From: Nibrella saemangeumensis
GTDB lineage: Bacteria; Bacteroidota; Bacteroidia; Cytophagales; Spirosomataceae
Length of the DNA stretch: 64,000 bases
Direction: 5' to 3'
Assembly (NCBI RefSeq): GCF_039541915.1
Contig: NZ_BAABHD010000082.1
Location: 186,001 to 250,000 of the forward strand
The notes below the pieces were generated by a model that did not search any database, was not told the origin of the DNA, and saw nothing but the letters and a program-made list of their open reading frames with translations. The position numbers and the translations under genes are program-made. Position 1 is the stretch's first letter. Each line of letters begins with the position of its first letter. Below are positions 8,966 to 19,600 of the stretch, piece by piece.

Positions 8966-10033
8966 ATGCAGAACAACGATTTATCCCGGCTGGAAAGAAA
9001 ACTGCTGCTGATTGGCATTCTGCTTTTCGTTTGTGCCTGGTATGTGGGTGAGCAGCAATATCGGAAGGGCGTCACGCCAGACGCCTTGTTGGGAATTGGT
9101 TCTATACTGGCGCTGGCTTCGGTGCAATGGCTGATAACGCACCGTGTGCTGCTGGTCTTTCGTGATCGCTACCCCCATTACAGCAAGACTTTGCCGAGAA
9201 TTCTGTTTTCACTGCTGGTGAGCGGCACACTGGGTATGATTACCGGTACCCTCATCAGCGGTATTTCCAAACTCATCGTCACCGGCGCAGCGTTTACCTT
9301 TGAGCCGTTTTCCCTGTATTTTAGCTCCAGCTTTTTCTTTAGCGCATTGATTATCGGTGCCCACGAGGTGCTGTATAACTTCTACGAATTACGTCGGCTC
9401 GACCAGGAGCGGGAAGCGTTGAAAAAGGCTCATTTGCAAAGTCAGTTTGATTCGCTGAAAACCCAGGTGAATCCCCACTTTTTGTTCAACAGCATCAATA
9501 CGGTTCTGTCGCTTATTCACACCGCTCCGGCCAAAGCCGAAACGTTTCTGATTGAGTTATCGTCTGTTTACCGGTACCTGCTGCAAACCAGCGAGAATGA
9601 GCTGGCTACCTTACAGCAGGAGCTTCAGTTTACGCAATCCTACTTCCACCTGCTAAAGATGCGCTTTGGGGAGGCTATTCGGTTAGACGTCACCATCAAC
9701 CCGGAATGGATGAATTATTTGCTGCCGTCTCTTACGCTGCAACTGCTGTTGGAAAATGCGGTGAAGCATAACATCGTTTCGTTGAGCAGGCCACTGACGA
9801 TCTCGCTGCAGACCCAGCAGGACCCGGCCGGTGACAGGGTGTTTCTGCGGGTGCAAAATAACCTGCAACGAAAGCCGCTGGCCGTAGCCTCTTCCAGAAT
9901 GGGTCTCACTAATATTCTGGCCAAATTCCGGCTACTGAACCAAAATGAGGTGATCATTACCGATCAGGATGGTCACTTTACCGTTATACTGCCCCTTCTA
10001 AAAAGCAAACCCTATGAACGTCCTGATCATTGA
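8966..10033 (+). CDS. LytS-type membrane sensor histidine kinase
   Basis: Sensor kinase of 355 aa from the ATG at 8966; a TTG 51 nt upstream is in frame but less likely. The N-terminal third has four hydrophobic segments (IGILLFVCAWYVG, IGSILALASVQWLI, ILFSLLVSGTLGMITGTLI, FFFSALIIGA) and no large extracellular domain. Then comes the His_kinase (PF06580) block QVNPHFLFNSINTV with phospho-acceptor His at about residue 171. It is followed by an N box (LLENAVKHNI) and a short G box (RMGLTNILAKF). The stop overlaps the next gene by 20 nt, so the two are translated as a pair. The stimulus is unknown. Confidence 0.9.
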   Translation: MQNNDLSRLERKLLLIGILLFVCAWYVGEQQYRKGVTPDALLGIGSILALASVQWLITHRVLLVFRDRYPHYSKTLPRILFSLLVSGTLGMITGTLISGISKLIVTGAAFTFEPFSLYFSSSFFFSALIIGAHEVLYNFYELRRLDQEREALKKAHLQSQFDSLKTQVNPHFLFNSINTVLSLIHTAPAKAETFLIELSSVYRYLLQTSENELATLQQELQFTQSYFHLLKMRFGEAIRLDVTINPEWMNYLLPSLTLQLLLENAVKHNIVSLSRPLTISLQTQQDPAGDRVFLRVQNNLQRKPLAVASSRMGLTNILAKFRLLNQNEVIITDQDGHFTVILPLLKSKPYERPDH

Positions 10034-10778
10034 AGACGAACCGCTGGCCGTTGACCGTCTTCGTCAGTTGCTGGCGCAAATAGATCCCACGCTTCAGATT
10101 GCCGGTGTCACAGACAGTGTTGAAGCATCCGTTGCGTGGCTGCGATCGCAACCCAAACCGGACTTTATTTTGATGGACATCGAACTCTCCGATGGACAAA
10201 GCTTTAGTATTTTTGAGCAGGTAACGGTGAATAGCCCGGTGATTTTTACCACCTCCTATGACGAGTACGCCATCCGGGCGTTTAAGGTCAACAGCATCGA
10301 TTACCTGCTTAAGCCCATAAAGATAGAGGACTTACAGGCTGCTCTGGTCAAATTCAGAAATCTGAGCAGCCATTTGCCGCCGGGCCCATCGCTTCGTCTC
10401 GAAGAGTTGCTGATCCAGTTACGCCAGCCTGTCAAAGAATACAGGGATCGTTTTTTAGTAAAAGTAGGGCAACGTTTCTTCTCGATTGAGGTAGATGATA
10501 TCGCTTATTTCTATTACCACGACCGAATTACATTTCTGAAAACCTGGAAAAAGGAAGTGTATTGCCTGGATTACATCCTGGATGAGCTGGAAGGCATGCT
10601 TTACCCAAAAGCCTTCTTCCGGGCAAACCGGCAATACCTGCTGCACGTTAAATCGGTTAAAGATATACATACGTATTTCAGCGGCAAGCTGAAATTAACC
10701 TTACAACCACCCGCTGAGGAGGAAGTGCTGGTAAGTCGTGAACGGGCAGGTGAGTTTAAAAACTGGATGGGCCGGTAA
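10014..10778 (+). CDS. LytTR-type response regulator
   Basis: Response regulator of 254 aa, partner of the overlapping histidine kinase. The receiver domain has the acidic pair in IIEDEP, the phospho-acceptor Asp55 in FILMDIELSDG, and the conserved lysine in IDYLLKPIK near residue 100. A linker leads to a C-terminal LytTR DNA-binding domain (about 140-250) with FLVKVGQRFFSIEVDDIAYFY and FFRANRQYLLHV, typical of AlgR/AgrA-type beta-sheet DNA binders. Target genes are not apparent from the neighbours. Confidence 0.93.
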   Translation: MNVLIIEDEPLAVDRLRQLLAQIDPTLQIAGVTDSVEASVAWLRSQPKPDFILMDIELSDGQSFSIFEQVTVNSPVIFTTSYDEYAIRAFKVNSIDYLLKPIKIEDLQAALVKFRNLSSHLPPGPSLRLEELLIQLRQPVKEYRDRFLVKVGQRFFSIEVDDIAYFYYHDRITFLKTWKKEVYCLDYILDELEGMLYPKAFFRANRQYLLHVKSVKDIHTYFSGKLKLTLQPPAEEEVLVSRERAGEFKNWMGR

Positions 10779-10780
10779 CG

Positions 10781-10932
10781 GCTCGTCTGCGTTGGTAATG
10801 CGGGACGGACGAGGTCTGCGGCTGCGACGCCAGTAAAAGCGGCCAAACGGGTGCTGCCACAGCACTAACGCATAGGAAAAGCGCGATACAATCGCGTCCC
10901 CCGCCCGTCTCGCGTTACCAACGCGGACGAGC
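10781..10932. repeat. GC-rich nested palindrome G (GCTCGTCCGCG family)
   Basis: Long imperfect inverted repeat that starts 2 nt after the response-regulator stop. The outer arms GCTCGTCTGCGTTGGTAATG and, reverse complemented from the right, GCTCGTCCGCGTTGGTAACG pair around an interior of about 80 nt. The interior itself holds small palindromes such as GCGCGATACAATCGCG. The same outer-arm sequence recurs at 29567-29689. It may also act as a transcript end between this operon and the converging catalase gene. Confidence 0.8.
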
Positions 10933-10967
10933 GGGGCGCTGCTCATAGTGAATGGTGAAATAGGAAA

Positions 10968-13118
10968 TCAGGCCGGTACCATATCTTTTTTGGCCCGGTT
11001 CCAATGCCGGTGCTGGGCAATGGATTCTTTGAAGGCGGTGAAGAAGTCACCCGAGTACGAGTCGGCCTTCACTACGCCATTATCGCTTGTGCTACCGTCG
11101 TCGAACGGTCCTCCGCTATCATCGGGCGTATTCAGGTTGACGCCCCGGATTGAGCTGGTCTGGAGCAGTTTGATGCCCTCCGCCGTGGCCCCGATGGGTT
11201 TGCAATGTTTAAACGCTTCGTTGATGAAGTGGATGGCGTCGCCCTGCATCCGCAGTTTTTCCACGCTGTCTTCCCCACCGGCCACATATACGGCATCGTA
11301 CAGCACGGAGGCCGTGGTGGTGAAGGTTTTGTCGATCTTGACCTCATCCAGGTTCTTTAGCTTGCCCAGCCTGGTGGATACTACCTCGCCTTTGGCTCCT
11401 TCGGCTTTCAGAGCGTTCTTCAGGCTGACAATCTGCTCTACATCCGCTCCCTCGGCTGCCAGGATCGCTATCTTCCGGCCTTTGATAGAATCCTTTTTGG
11501 TGTTTTCCATACTTAACGCCGGCGAGCGCTCTACCGTTTTGCGGTTCTGCCAGATCCGTTCCCGCTGCGCCCGCAGGTCCTCCTGTATCTGTTGTATGTC
11601 GTGGTCGGGCAGCGGGTCAAGGCCGAGGCCTTCGGCTACCTGCCGTGACAGATCAGCATCCACATGGGCAATCAGCCGCACCATGCGCTCCTGGATGTCC
11701 ATGGTCTCTACTTTCCCTAGTTCAAACAGGAAGGCTTCGAGTATATGCTTTTTTTCGACCGCCGACATGCTGTTATAAAACAGGGTAGCCTGGCTGAAAT
11801 GGTCACGGAATCCTTCGCCCCGTGTCCGGATCTTCGGCCCCTGTACGTGTTCCGGATAATGAACATAGCCGTTTTCTTCTTCGGGAGCCATCTTCGGGTG
11901 ACCGTCGGCCAGCGAGTTCGGGAAGTAGTTGACGCGCCCTTTGTTGATGGTCTGGCGCATATAGCCATCGCGCTGGTTATTGTTCACCTCGGCATGAGGG
12001 CGGTTTATGGGGATTTCGGCGAAGTTGGGACCGCCCAGCCGGATCAGTTGCGTATCCAGATAGGAGAACAGCCGTCCCTGCAGCAAGGGGTCGTTGGTGA
12101 CGTCGATACCGCTGACAACATGGCCGGGATGGAAGGCTACCTGCTCGGTTTCGGCGAAGAAATTGTCGGGATTACGGTCGAGCGTCATCTTGCCGATGAT
12201 CCTGACCGGCACCAGTTCTTCGGGCCAGAGCTTGGTGGCATCCAGAATATCGAAGGCAAAATCATCCGCCTGCTCTTCCTCGATCATCTGAACCCCGAGT
12301 TCAAATTCGGGATAGTTGCCCACTTCGATGGATTCCCACAGGTCGCGCCGGTTAAAGTCCGGATCTTTACCGGCAATCTTCTGGCTTTCGTCCCAGACCA
12401 GTGAGTGCATACCCGCCACCGGCTTCCAGTGGAACTTAACAAACCGGCTCTTGCCCTCATCGTTGACGAACCGGAAGGTATGCACCCCAAAGCCCTCCAT
12501 CATAGCTAAACTGCGCGGCAGCGCCCGGTCCGACAGCACCCACATGATCATGTGCATCGACTCCGGCATCAGTGAGATAAAATCCCAGAAGTTATCGTGG
12601 GCCGCCGACGCCTGCGGCATTTCGTGGTGGGGTTCCGGTTTGATGGAGTGGACCAGGTCGGGGAACTTAATGGCATCCTGGATAAAGAACACCGGCATGT
12701 TGTTACCCACCAGATCGTAATTACCATCTTCGGTATAAAATTTTACGGCAAAGCCCCGCACATCGCGCACGGTATCCGGAGACCCCCGGAAGCCGACCAC
12801 CGTAGAGAACCGGACGAAGACAGGGGTTTTTTTGCCCGGGTCCTGGAGAAATCCAGCCTTGGTATAAGCTGTCATGGGCTCGTATACCTGGAAATAACCG
12901 TGGGCTCCGGAGCCACGGGGGTGAACGACCCGTTCGGGTATCCGTTCGTGGTCGAAGTGCATCATTTTCTCCCGGAAGTGGAAGTCCTCCAGCAGGGTAG
13001 GGCCACGATCACCGGCCTTAAGGCTGTCGTCGGTGTGGTTGATGCGCACACCCTGATTGGTGGTGAGGTACTGTTCTTCCTTATTCTGGTCGGGAGAGGG
13101 CTTCTTGTTGTGTTCCAT
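10968..13118 (-). CDS. katE: Large-subunit catalase with C-terminal DJ-1/PfpI-like domain
   Basis: Haem catalase that splits hydrogen peroxide to water and oxygen. At 716 aa it matches the large-subunit clade 2 (HPII) length. The catalytic His is in RVVHPRGSGAHG at about residue 64, the distal Asn in DLVGNNMPVFF, and the proximal haem-ligand Tyr in RLFSYLDTQLIRLGG. After the core and a helical linker, the last 180 residues form a flavodoxin/DJ-1-like domain beginning KGRKIAILAAEGADV. The ATG is at 13118. It is transcribed alone and is divergent from the FG-GAP gene. Confidence 0.95.
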   Translation of the reverse strand: MEHNKKPSPDQNKEEQYLTTNQGVRINHTDDSLKAGDRGPTLLEDFHFREKMMHFDHERIPERVVHPRGSGAHGYFQVYEPMTAYTKAGFLQDPGKKTPVFVRFSTVVGFRGSPDTVRDVRGFAVKFYTEDGNYDLVGNNMPVFFIQDAIKFPDLVHSIKPEPHHEMPQASAAHDNFWDFISLMPESMHMIMWVLSDRALPRSLAMMEGFGVHTFRFVNDEGKSRFVKFHWKPVAGMHSLVWDESQKIAGKDPDFNRRDLWESIEVGNYPEFELGVQMIEEEQADDFAFDILDATKLWPEELVPVRIIGKMTLDRNPDNFFAETEQVAFHPGHVVSGIDVTNDPLLQGRLFSYLDTQLIRLGGPNFAEIPINRPHAEVNNNQRDGYMRQTINKGRVNYFPNSLADGHPKMAPEEENGYVHYPEHVQGPKIRTRGEGFRDHFSQATLFYNSMSAVEKKHILEAFLFELGKVETMDIQERMVRLIAHVDADLSRQVAEGLGLDPLPDHDIQQIQEDLRAQRERIWQNRKTVERSPALSMENTKKDSIKGRKIAILAAEGADVEQIVSLKNALKAEGAKGEVVSTRLGKLKNLDEVKIDKTFTTTASVLYDAVYVAGGEDSVEKLRMQGDAIHFINEAFKHCKPIGATAEGIKLLQTSSIRGVNLNTPDDSGGPFDDGSTSDNGVVKADSYSGDFFTAFKESIAQHRHWNRAKKDMVPA

Positions 13119-13276
13119 AACGTAGACTGGGGTTTATCGAGTGAGTTGTCGGGCAGATTTGGTCGATGCTGCCTGTTTAAATAACCCCCTCTATACGTTA
13201 TAGTTATTAGAGTCTTATTAGAATTATTTTATTACCGGGCGTTTACCGTTTCTGACATTGGCACACACTTGTGTTA

Positions 13277-13304
13277 TTGAAAGCGTATAACTTGCATAAG
13301 TTTC
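13277..13304 (+). promoter_or_regulatory. Candidate sigma-ABfr-type promoter for FG-GAP gene
   Basis: TTG at 13277-13279, then 17 nt, then TAAGTTTC at 13297-13304. This fits the Bacteroidetes TTTG/TAnnTTTG pattern with one mismatch in the -7 element. The expected transcript start lies about 23 nt before the ATG at 13334. Confidence 0.35.
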
Positions 13305-13333
13305 TTTACCCATTATTGTAAACGACTCGTCCG

Positions 13334-14944
13334 ATGCCTTCCCCCAAAACAGCTTTGATTCTTTTTGTTTCCCTTGGGATGGTCTCTTTTTATGACATTA
13401 ATAATAGTAATACTACTCGTGGGTCTCAGGGCAATGAAGCTGCGGTAACCGATTCTACTGCCGCCGGCAAACAACTCGCTTTGCGGTACTGTGGGACCTG
13501 TCACTTATTTCCTGAGCCCGGGTTACTGGACAAGAAGACCTGGATTACCGGCGTTCTGCCTAATATGGGGATGCGGCTTGGGATTAAAATACCCGGACAG
13601 GATACACTGAAACCGCTCTCACCCGAGGAAGAACAAGCCGTTAGCGCCCTGAATATCTATCCCGAACAGGCCGCGCTGTCGGTGGCCGACTGGCAGAAGA
13701 TTGTCAGCTACTACGAAGAAAATGCCCCGGACGATCCATTACCGCAAAAAACGCATGCTTCTATTACCGGTCAGCTTCCCTTATTCAGGGGGAAGGCCCT
13801 CGTGCTGAGCGACAAACCGGTGCCGCAGACTACCTTGTTAAAATTCGACAAAAAGACCGCTCAGCTTTACATTGGTGATGCCCAGAATGCCCTGTATGTG
13901 CTCGACGGCCAGTTTAAACCGAAGGATACTTGGTGGATTGACACCCCGCCTACCGATATAGACTTTCCCGAAAATGCCCCTCCCCGGTTGCTCACGATTG
14001 GTATATTTCGTCCGTCGGACCAACAGTTGGGCCGCCTGATGACCCTGGAACGGTCGGCGAAAGCAGGCCAATCCAGGCCGGGCCACGAAGGGCCGGGCCA
14101 ATCCAGGCCGGAATCTGCGCCGATTAATATTCGGGGATTGCCCCGGCCTGTCCAGTTTGCCTCCGGCGACCTGAACGGCGATGGAAAGGAAGATGTTGTG
14201 ATCTGCGGTTTTGGTAATAATGCAGGAAAGTTGTTCTGGTACGATGGATTTGATCCCGCTAAGGAACATGTGCTGAAAGCGGCTCCCGGTGCCCGAAACG
14301 TTATCATAAGAGATTTTAATCGGGACAACAAGCCGGACATTATGGTGCTGATGGCTCAGGCGCGCGAGGAAGTGTCTATTTTTTATAACCAGGGAAAAGG
14401 AGAGTTCAAAGAAAAAACGGTGTTGCGGTTCTCCCCGCTGTTTGGCTCCAGCTATATCGAACTCGCTGATTTTAACAAAGACAACTTTCCGGACATTCTG
14501 CTGGCCAATGGCGACAATTGGGATTATTCGGCCATTCACAAAAACTACCACGGGATACGCATTTACCTCAACGACCGGAAAAATAACTTTAAGGAGGCCT
14601 GGTTTCACCCAATGTTTGGTGCCAGCAAGGCCATTGCCCGGGATTTTGACAATGATGGGGATCTGGACATTGCCGCTACGGCTTTTTACGCCGACCTGGA
14701 GCAACCGGAACAGGGCTTTATTTACCTGGCCAACGAAGGCCGGTTTACCTTTAAACCGTTCAGCACCCCCGAGGCTGCCACTGGCAAATGGTTAACGATG
14801 GAGGCCGCCGACTTCGATCAGGACGGCGACATTGACCTGGTGTTAGGCTCCTATTTCCATTCTTTTGGCGAAATGACCCAGTTACTCTTTAAAGGTATTA
14901 CGACGTTTCCCCAACTGCTGGTGCTGGAAAACCAGAGGAAATAA
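13334..14944 (+). CDS. FG-GAP/VCBS repeat protein with a c-type haem motif
   Basis: Predicted exported protein of 536 aa with an N-terminal hydrophobic segment (ALILFVSLGMVSF). At residues 54-58 is CGTCH, a CXXCH covalent haem site inside a small cytochrome-like domain (RYCGTCHLFPEPGLLDKKTW). The rest is a beta-propeller-like array of calcium-binding FG-GAP repeats: DLNGDGKEDVV, DFNRDNKPDIM, DFNKDNFPDIL, DFDNDGDLDIA and DFDQDGDIDLV. Similar haem-plus-propeller proteins are frequent in Bacteroidetes; their role is not established. An in-frame 30-nt tandem duplication interrupts the array at 14066. No operon partner is visible. Confidence 0.82.
   Translation: MPSPKTALILFVSLGMVSFYDINNSNTTRGSQGNEAAVTDSTAAGKQLALRYCGTCHLFPEPGLLDKKTWITGVLPNMGMRLGIKIPGQDTLKPLSPEEEQAVSALNIYPEQAALSVADWQKIVSYYEENAPDDPLPQKTHASITGQLPLFRGKALVLSDKPVPQTTLLKFDKKTAQLYIGDAQNALYVLDGQFKPKDTWWIDTPPTDIDFPENAPPRLLTIGIFRPSDQQLGRLMTLERSAKAGQSRPGHEGPGQSRPESAPINIRGLPRPVQFASGDLNGDGKEDVVICGFGNNAGKLFWYDGFDPAKEHVLKAAPGARNVIIRDFNRDNKPDIMVLMAQAREEVSIFYNQGKGEFKEKTVLRFSPLFGSSYIELADFNKDNFPDILLANGDNWDYSAIHKNYHGIRIYLNDRKNNFKEAWFHPMFGASKAIARDFDNDGDLDIAATAFYADLEQPEQGFIYLANEGRFTFKPFSTPEAATGKWLTMEAADFDQDGDIDLVLGSYFHSFGEMTQLLFKGITTFPQLLVLENQRK
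14066..14111 (+). repeat. In-frame 30-nt tandem repeat inside FG-GAP gene
   Basis: GGCCAATCCAGGCCGG occurs at 14066-14081 and again at 14096-14111, so the unit is 30 nt and present one and a half times. It encodes a Gly/Pro/Arg-rich linker (QSRPGHEGPG, QSRPES) between propeller repeats. The composition is GC-rich compared with the surrounding gene. Confidence 0.85.
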
Positions 14945-14957
14945 AATTCATTCACAA

Positions 14958-14987
14958 AAAGAGGCAAACCAATCGGCTTGCCTCTTT
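14958..14987. terminator. Bidirectional terminator between FG-GAP gene and susD
   Basis: A 10-bp perfect stem (AAAGAGGCAA with TTGCCTCTTT) around a 10-nt loop, with A-rich sequence before and T-rich sequence after. It lies between two converging genes. Confidence 0.75.
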
Positions 14988-15016
14988 CCCATCACCTTCA
15001 CCGTAGTTAAGGTACC

Positions 15017-16621
15017 TTATTTAACATCCCAGAAAATCTTGGTTTTCAGATTATCCGTTGCCTTAACGGCGGCATAATTAGCCGCGTTGTAAGTGATTTC
15101 ATTGCCCGGAACGGTAAACCGGACCGGAGGCAGCGTTTGATTATTGGCGTTGTCAACCTGGAAACCTAACACCGGATAATCCAGCCGGCGAATGTCGGCC
15201 CAGTTTTCCAGGGGCTGAACCAGGTTGTAGTGCAGCCATTTCTGGGTAGCAATCAACTTTAGTTTATCTGCGCTGGTAGTGGCACCGCTCCAGCTTACGC
15301 CACTGCTGGCAATATACTCGCTGATGGAAGCCGCTGTGGCCGGAGCCGGTATTGTAGAACCGGTAATACCTGTCGCATTGGTCTTCGCTAATATACCATT
15401 GTAGAATTCTACCGACTGGGCAATGGCTGTTTCATAGGCCGTTTTGGCTGCAGCATCATTTCCGGATCGTAAATAGTACTCTGCTTTAATCAGGTTTATC
15501 TGCGGAGCATTGATCAGTATACCAGGGAAGAACTGGTTACGGCTCAGGGTAAAGCGGTTGTAAATAGCCACCTGACCGGAATTAAAGAGCGTGGTCTGAG
15601 CCGCTTCCGTGGCCAGGGGATCAATACCAATGTACTTACCGGCTGCATTGGCACCTGGCTCAAAAAGAATCGGCAGACGCGGATCTTTATTGGCATTCAT
15701 ATTGTCAATGATTGCCTTGCTGGCTGTGTTTCCAAACCAACCCGCCGACTCTATACCATCCTGGAATCCTTTCGAATTAATATCCGTGTTGATATCATAC
15801 ACGTTGATCTGGATGTTCTGCGCGTTGGTTTCAACAATCGGATAGGTCGAAGGGTTACCCAGAATCTCAGCCATTTCGGTATTCGCTCTGGCCTTAAAGC
15901 TTTCGACATCCGATACCCGGTTCAGCACCCGCAACCGAAGTGAGTTACAGTACCGCTTCCAGGCCGTGATATCGCCCTTGTTAAGGAAGTCCTGCGTCTG
16001 GAACGATTTCTGATAACCGGCGTTCAGGGTAATTCCATTTAGCTCAGTGGCAATCCGCTTGAGGTCATCCATCAGGAACGCATAGATGCTTTCGGCGGTA
16101 TCAAATTTGGCAGCCGACGCATTGTAATCGCCACCATTGGTGCTGAGCATCCCCGCTGAACTAAAGGGAATAGCACCAAACAGGTCAACCATTTTCTGCG
16201 TATAGTCGTACACATAAACCGCAGCCGCCAGCATGAATATTTTGCGGTCGGCCTGCTGATCGGCTGGTTTTGCCGCGTATACTTTCTGCAGTTCACGGTA
16301 CTGAGCCAGCATATTGTAATAGTTGTACCAGACGTCTTCCATCCCTGAAGAACCCGGCACATACTGCCCGGATGAATTGATCCAGCCGGTTGCCTGATTG
16401 TAATGGTTCAGGGAGGTTCGCAGCGTCACAAAGTAGTACCGATACCCCGGCAGTATGTAATCCCGGGGAGCGAACAAAACACCCGTAAACTGTTTTTCAA
16501 CGGTCGTTTCGGCAATCTTGGACGGATTCGGATAGGCTTCCGTAAACTCAGACTCCTTACACGATACATTAGCAAACAGCAGCCCGGCTAAAAGGAGAGA
16601 AGATATTTTTTTCATGTTCAT
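15017..16621 (-). CDS. SusD/RagB family outer-membrane lipoprotein
   Basis: Surface glycan- or nutrient-binding lipoprotein that forms the lid of the adjacent SusC transporter. The ATG at 16621 gives about 534 aa starting MNMKKISSLLLAGLL, with a lipobox ending FANVSC, so the mature protein is acylated on cysteine. TPR-like helical blocks such as NLIKAEYYLRSGNDAAAKTAYETAI and the C-terminal YPVLGFQ region fit the SusD-like_2 type. It starts 13 nt after the susC stop, so the pair is one operon. The ligand is unknown; the GH29 gene nearby hints at a fucosylated glycan. Confidence 0.92.
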   Translation of the reverse strand: MNMKKISSLLLAGLLFANVSCKESEFTEAYPNPSKIAETTVEKQFTGVLFAPRDYILPGYRYYFVTLRTSLNHYNQATGWINSSGQYVPGSSGMEDVWYNYYNMLAQYRELQKVYAAKPADQQADRKIFMLAAAVYVYDYTQKMVDLFGAIPFSSAGMLSTNGGDYNASAAKFDTAESIYAFLMDDLKRIATELNGITLNAGYQKSFQTQDFLNKGDITAWKRYCNSLRLRVLNRVSDVESFKARANTEMAEILGNPSTYPIVETNAQNIQINVYDINTDINSKGFQDGIESAGWFGNTASKAIIDNMNANKDPRLPILFEPGANAAGKYIGIDPLATEAAQTTLFNSGQVAIYNRFTLSRNQFFPGILINAPQINLIKAEYYLRSGNDAAAKTAYETAIAQSVEFYNGILAKTNATGITGSTIPAPATAASISEYIASSGVSWSGATTSADKLKLIATQKWLHYNLVQPLENWADIRRLDYPVLGFQVDNANNQTLPPVRFTVPGNEITYNAANYAAVKATDNLKTKIFWDVK

Positions 16622-16634
16622 GATCGCGTTATGA

Positions 16635-19600
16635 TTAGAAGCTGGCCCGTAGCATGACACCCATGGTGCGGAACGATGGGTTGTTACCAGCGTTGTTAAT
16701 GTTATCTACCCATCTCGTACCCGCGTTGGTTTGTTCCGCATCCAGATCCTTGATGGTCCGGTAGAAGAAGAACAGGTTCCGGCCAAACACCGACAGCGTC
16801 AGGTTCTGCGTGCCAATTCTACGGGTAAGACCTGCCGGCAACCGGTAGCCCAGCGAGAGTTCCCGCATTTTGACATAGCTGTTCTCCTTGACGTATAATT
16901 CGTACCGCGAGTTGCTGTATTGAGGACCTCCCCAGTTGTAGGTGCTGTTGTAATACACCGCCTGCGAGACAATGTTGGTGTTTTTCTCACCATTAGCCAG
17001 CACGCCATCCATCAGCATACCATCGTTGTAAACTTTCTCCCCGTTGGGTCCGGCATTGCCCGTTGTCGGAATACCTTTGCCGGCTGCATCCTTGTAGTAG
17101 CGAAGTCCACCGTGTTCGGCATCCATGGCCGTAAGGCTTTCCTCGGTCAAACCGCGTGATGTTAACCAGTTGATACCCGTCGGCATGATGTGGCCGCCGT
17201 ACCGGAAGTCCACCACCGCGTACAACGATACCCCTTTGTAGTCAAAGCTGTTGATCAAGCCGCCCGTCAGTTTGGGCATGGCGTTACCGGCCTTGATCCA
17301 GGTGTTGGCGTCCAGTTGGTAAATGCCATTCGGGCCTACAATTTTTTGTCCATTGGCATTGGTCAGGATGGGATGCACATAAATATCGCCCATCGGCTGC
17401 CCAACTACCGACCGTAACTGAGCTGCGTTTCCGTCGTAGTCAGCGTGTAGCAACTCGGTTGAGTTATTGGCCAGTTTCTCGACCTTATTCATGTTGCGGG
17501 CCAGGTTCAGGGTCAGATCCCAGTTCAGTCCGTTGGCATCCTTGGCTTGTATTGGCGATACGTTTAAGCCCAGTTCCAGACCCTGGTTTCTCAGGGTACC
17601 GATGTTCGCCAGAATGGTTCTTGCTCCCGAAGTGGCCGCAATGCTCAACGGCAGGATCTGGTCTACGATCTGGGCGTTGTAATAAGACAGATCGACGCTC
17701 AGCCTGTTTCTGAATAGCCGGGTCTCCAGACCAAACTCGTATTCGCGCTTTTGCTCAGGGCGAATACGGTCGTTGCCATAATCGCTGCTGATGTTCGTAT
17801 ACAATACCGAGCTGCCACCCGTTTGCTGAATCCCCAGGTTACCCTGGTTGTAGGCATTGTTTGCACTGTAAATCAGGGGGTAGTTACCTACAATACCCCA
17901 GGATGCTCTCAGTTTAGCATAGCTGATAGCTGTTGGCAGTCGGAATACATCACTCAAAACCAGGCTGGAGTTTACCGATGGGTAAACGAAAGCGTTGTTG
18001 CCCTTCGCCAGCGTTGAGGTGCGGTCTCTGCGGATGGTTCCTTCAACAAAGAAGAAATTCTTGTAATCGAAATTCACGGTACCTAAAAACGCATCCCGCA
18101 GGTAGCGGTCGCGGCTGGTATTGCTGTTGGCGGTATTCACCGAGGCCGATACGTCGAAGAAGTTCTCAGTACTTAAACCACCGTTTGTCGACCGGCTCAT
18201 GAACGTGTTCAGCATCTTATTAGCCGTGTAGCCTCCCTGTGCCGTTACCGCAATATCCTCGTTAATAGCATGGGTATATCTGAGCAGAATGTCGGTGTAC
18301 ACATTGCTGTAGAGATTGTTATTCATGCCGAAAGAGCCTGAGTACCCAAACGCAAGCGGGATGGCGCTGCGCTGCTTATCTTCGATCCGCTCCGAGGTAA
18401 GATCGGTTCCTACCCGGCCTCTCAGCATCAGGCCTTTGGTAATATCCCAGGTCTGGGTAGCACTGGCGATTACGCGGTTGCTGTATTCGTCGTAGGTATT
18501 GGCGCGGGTGCTCCACACATAATCAGCGATGTCTGTCTTGAAGCCATTCCGGATAATGTTCTCCTTAGGGGTCAGACTCTGGTTGGTTCCGGTCACATAC
18601 CGGTATCCCTGGCTGGTCTGGTATTTATTGAAGTACCAGTCAGCGGCTTCGAAGCGATTCATCATCCCCGTAAAGTTGTTGATCATCCGATCTACTTTAT
18701 ACGGACGATTGTGCGTATACTGATTGATATAGTTAACCGTCAGATCCGTTTTCAGCTTTGGACTGGTGTTAAAGCTGGTCGTCAGGTTCATGATGTTCCG
18801 TTCGTTTTTCGCGCCGTAGCTGATCATGCCATTATCCTGCCGCGTGTATGAAAAACGAACGTTTGCGTTATCCATCACTTTGGAAACGGCCAGGTTGATG
18901 TTGGCACTGTTCGCATTCTGGAACAAATCGGCATAGCTGTTGCCGGAGGGTGAGTACGGCCGGACTACGCCATCGAAAGCCATTACCGGCTGACCGTCAA
19001 ACTTAGGGCCGAAGTTAACCGTAGCGTTCAGCAGTCCGCGGGTATCACCCTTGCCGTCTCCATCGGTATCGTAGTAGATAAATCCATTGTCATCCTGACC
19101 GCCATTGGCGTAGTTCAGCATATAGCCGGGACCTCTGACATTCTGGTAGCGGGGCAGATAGGCAATTTTGTCGACGCTGTAGCTGGCCATGAAATCCACA
19201 CCCAGCCCTTTTTTGCCTTTACCGGTTTTGGTAGTCACCAGCACTACCCCGTTTACCGCTTCGGAGCCGTAGAGCGCAGCCGCCGACGCACCTTTCAGGA
19301 TTGAGATGTTTTCGATATCGGCCGGGTTCAAATCCAGGATACCGTTACCGCGAATGCGCTGATCGCCCCAGTAATCGTTGTTGCGAGTTTCGCCGTTCCG
19401 AATGGGGATACCATCCATAACGATGAGCGGCTGGGTATTGCCCGTGATAGAGGCCAAACCGCGGATGCTGATGCTAACCGCACTGGTAGCACCACCGGGC
19501 GTGGAGTTTATGGTTACGCCAGGCGCTTTCCCATAAAGGGCTGTTGCGAAGTTCGGGGTCGCTGTTTTGATCAGGGCTTCATTGTTGACCACCGCGGTAG

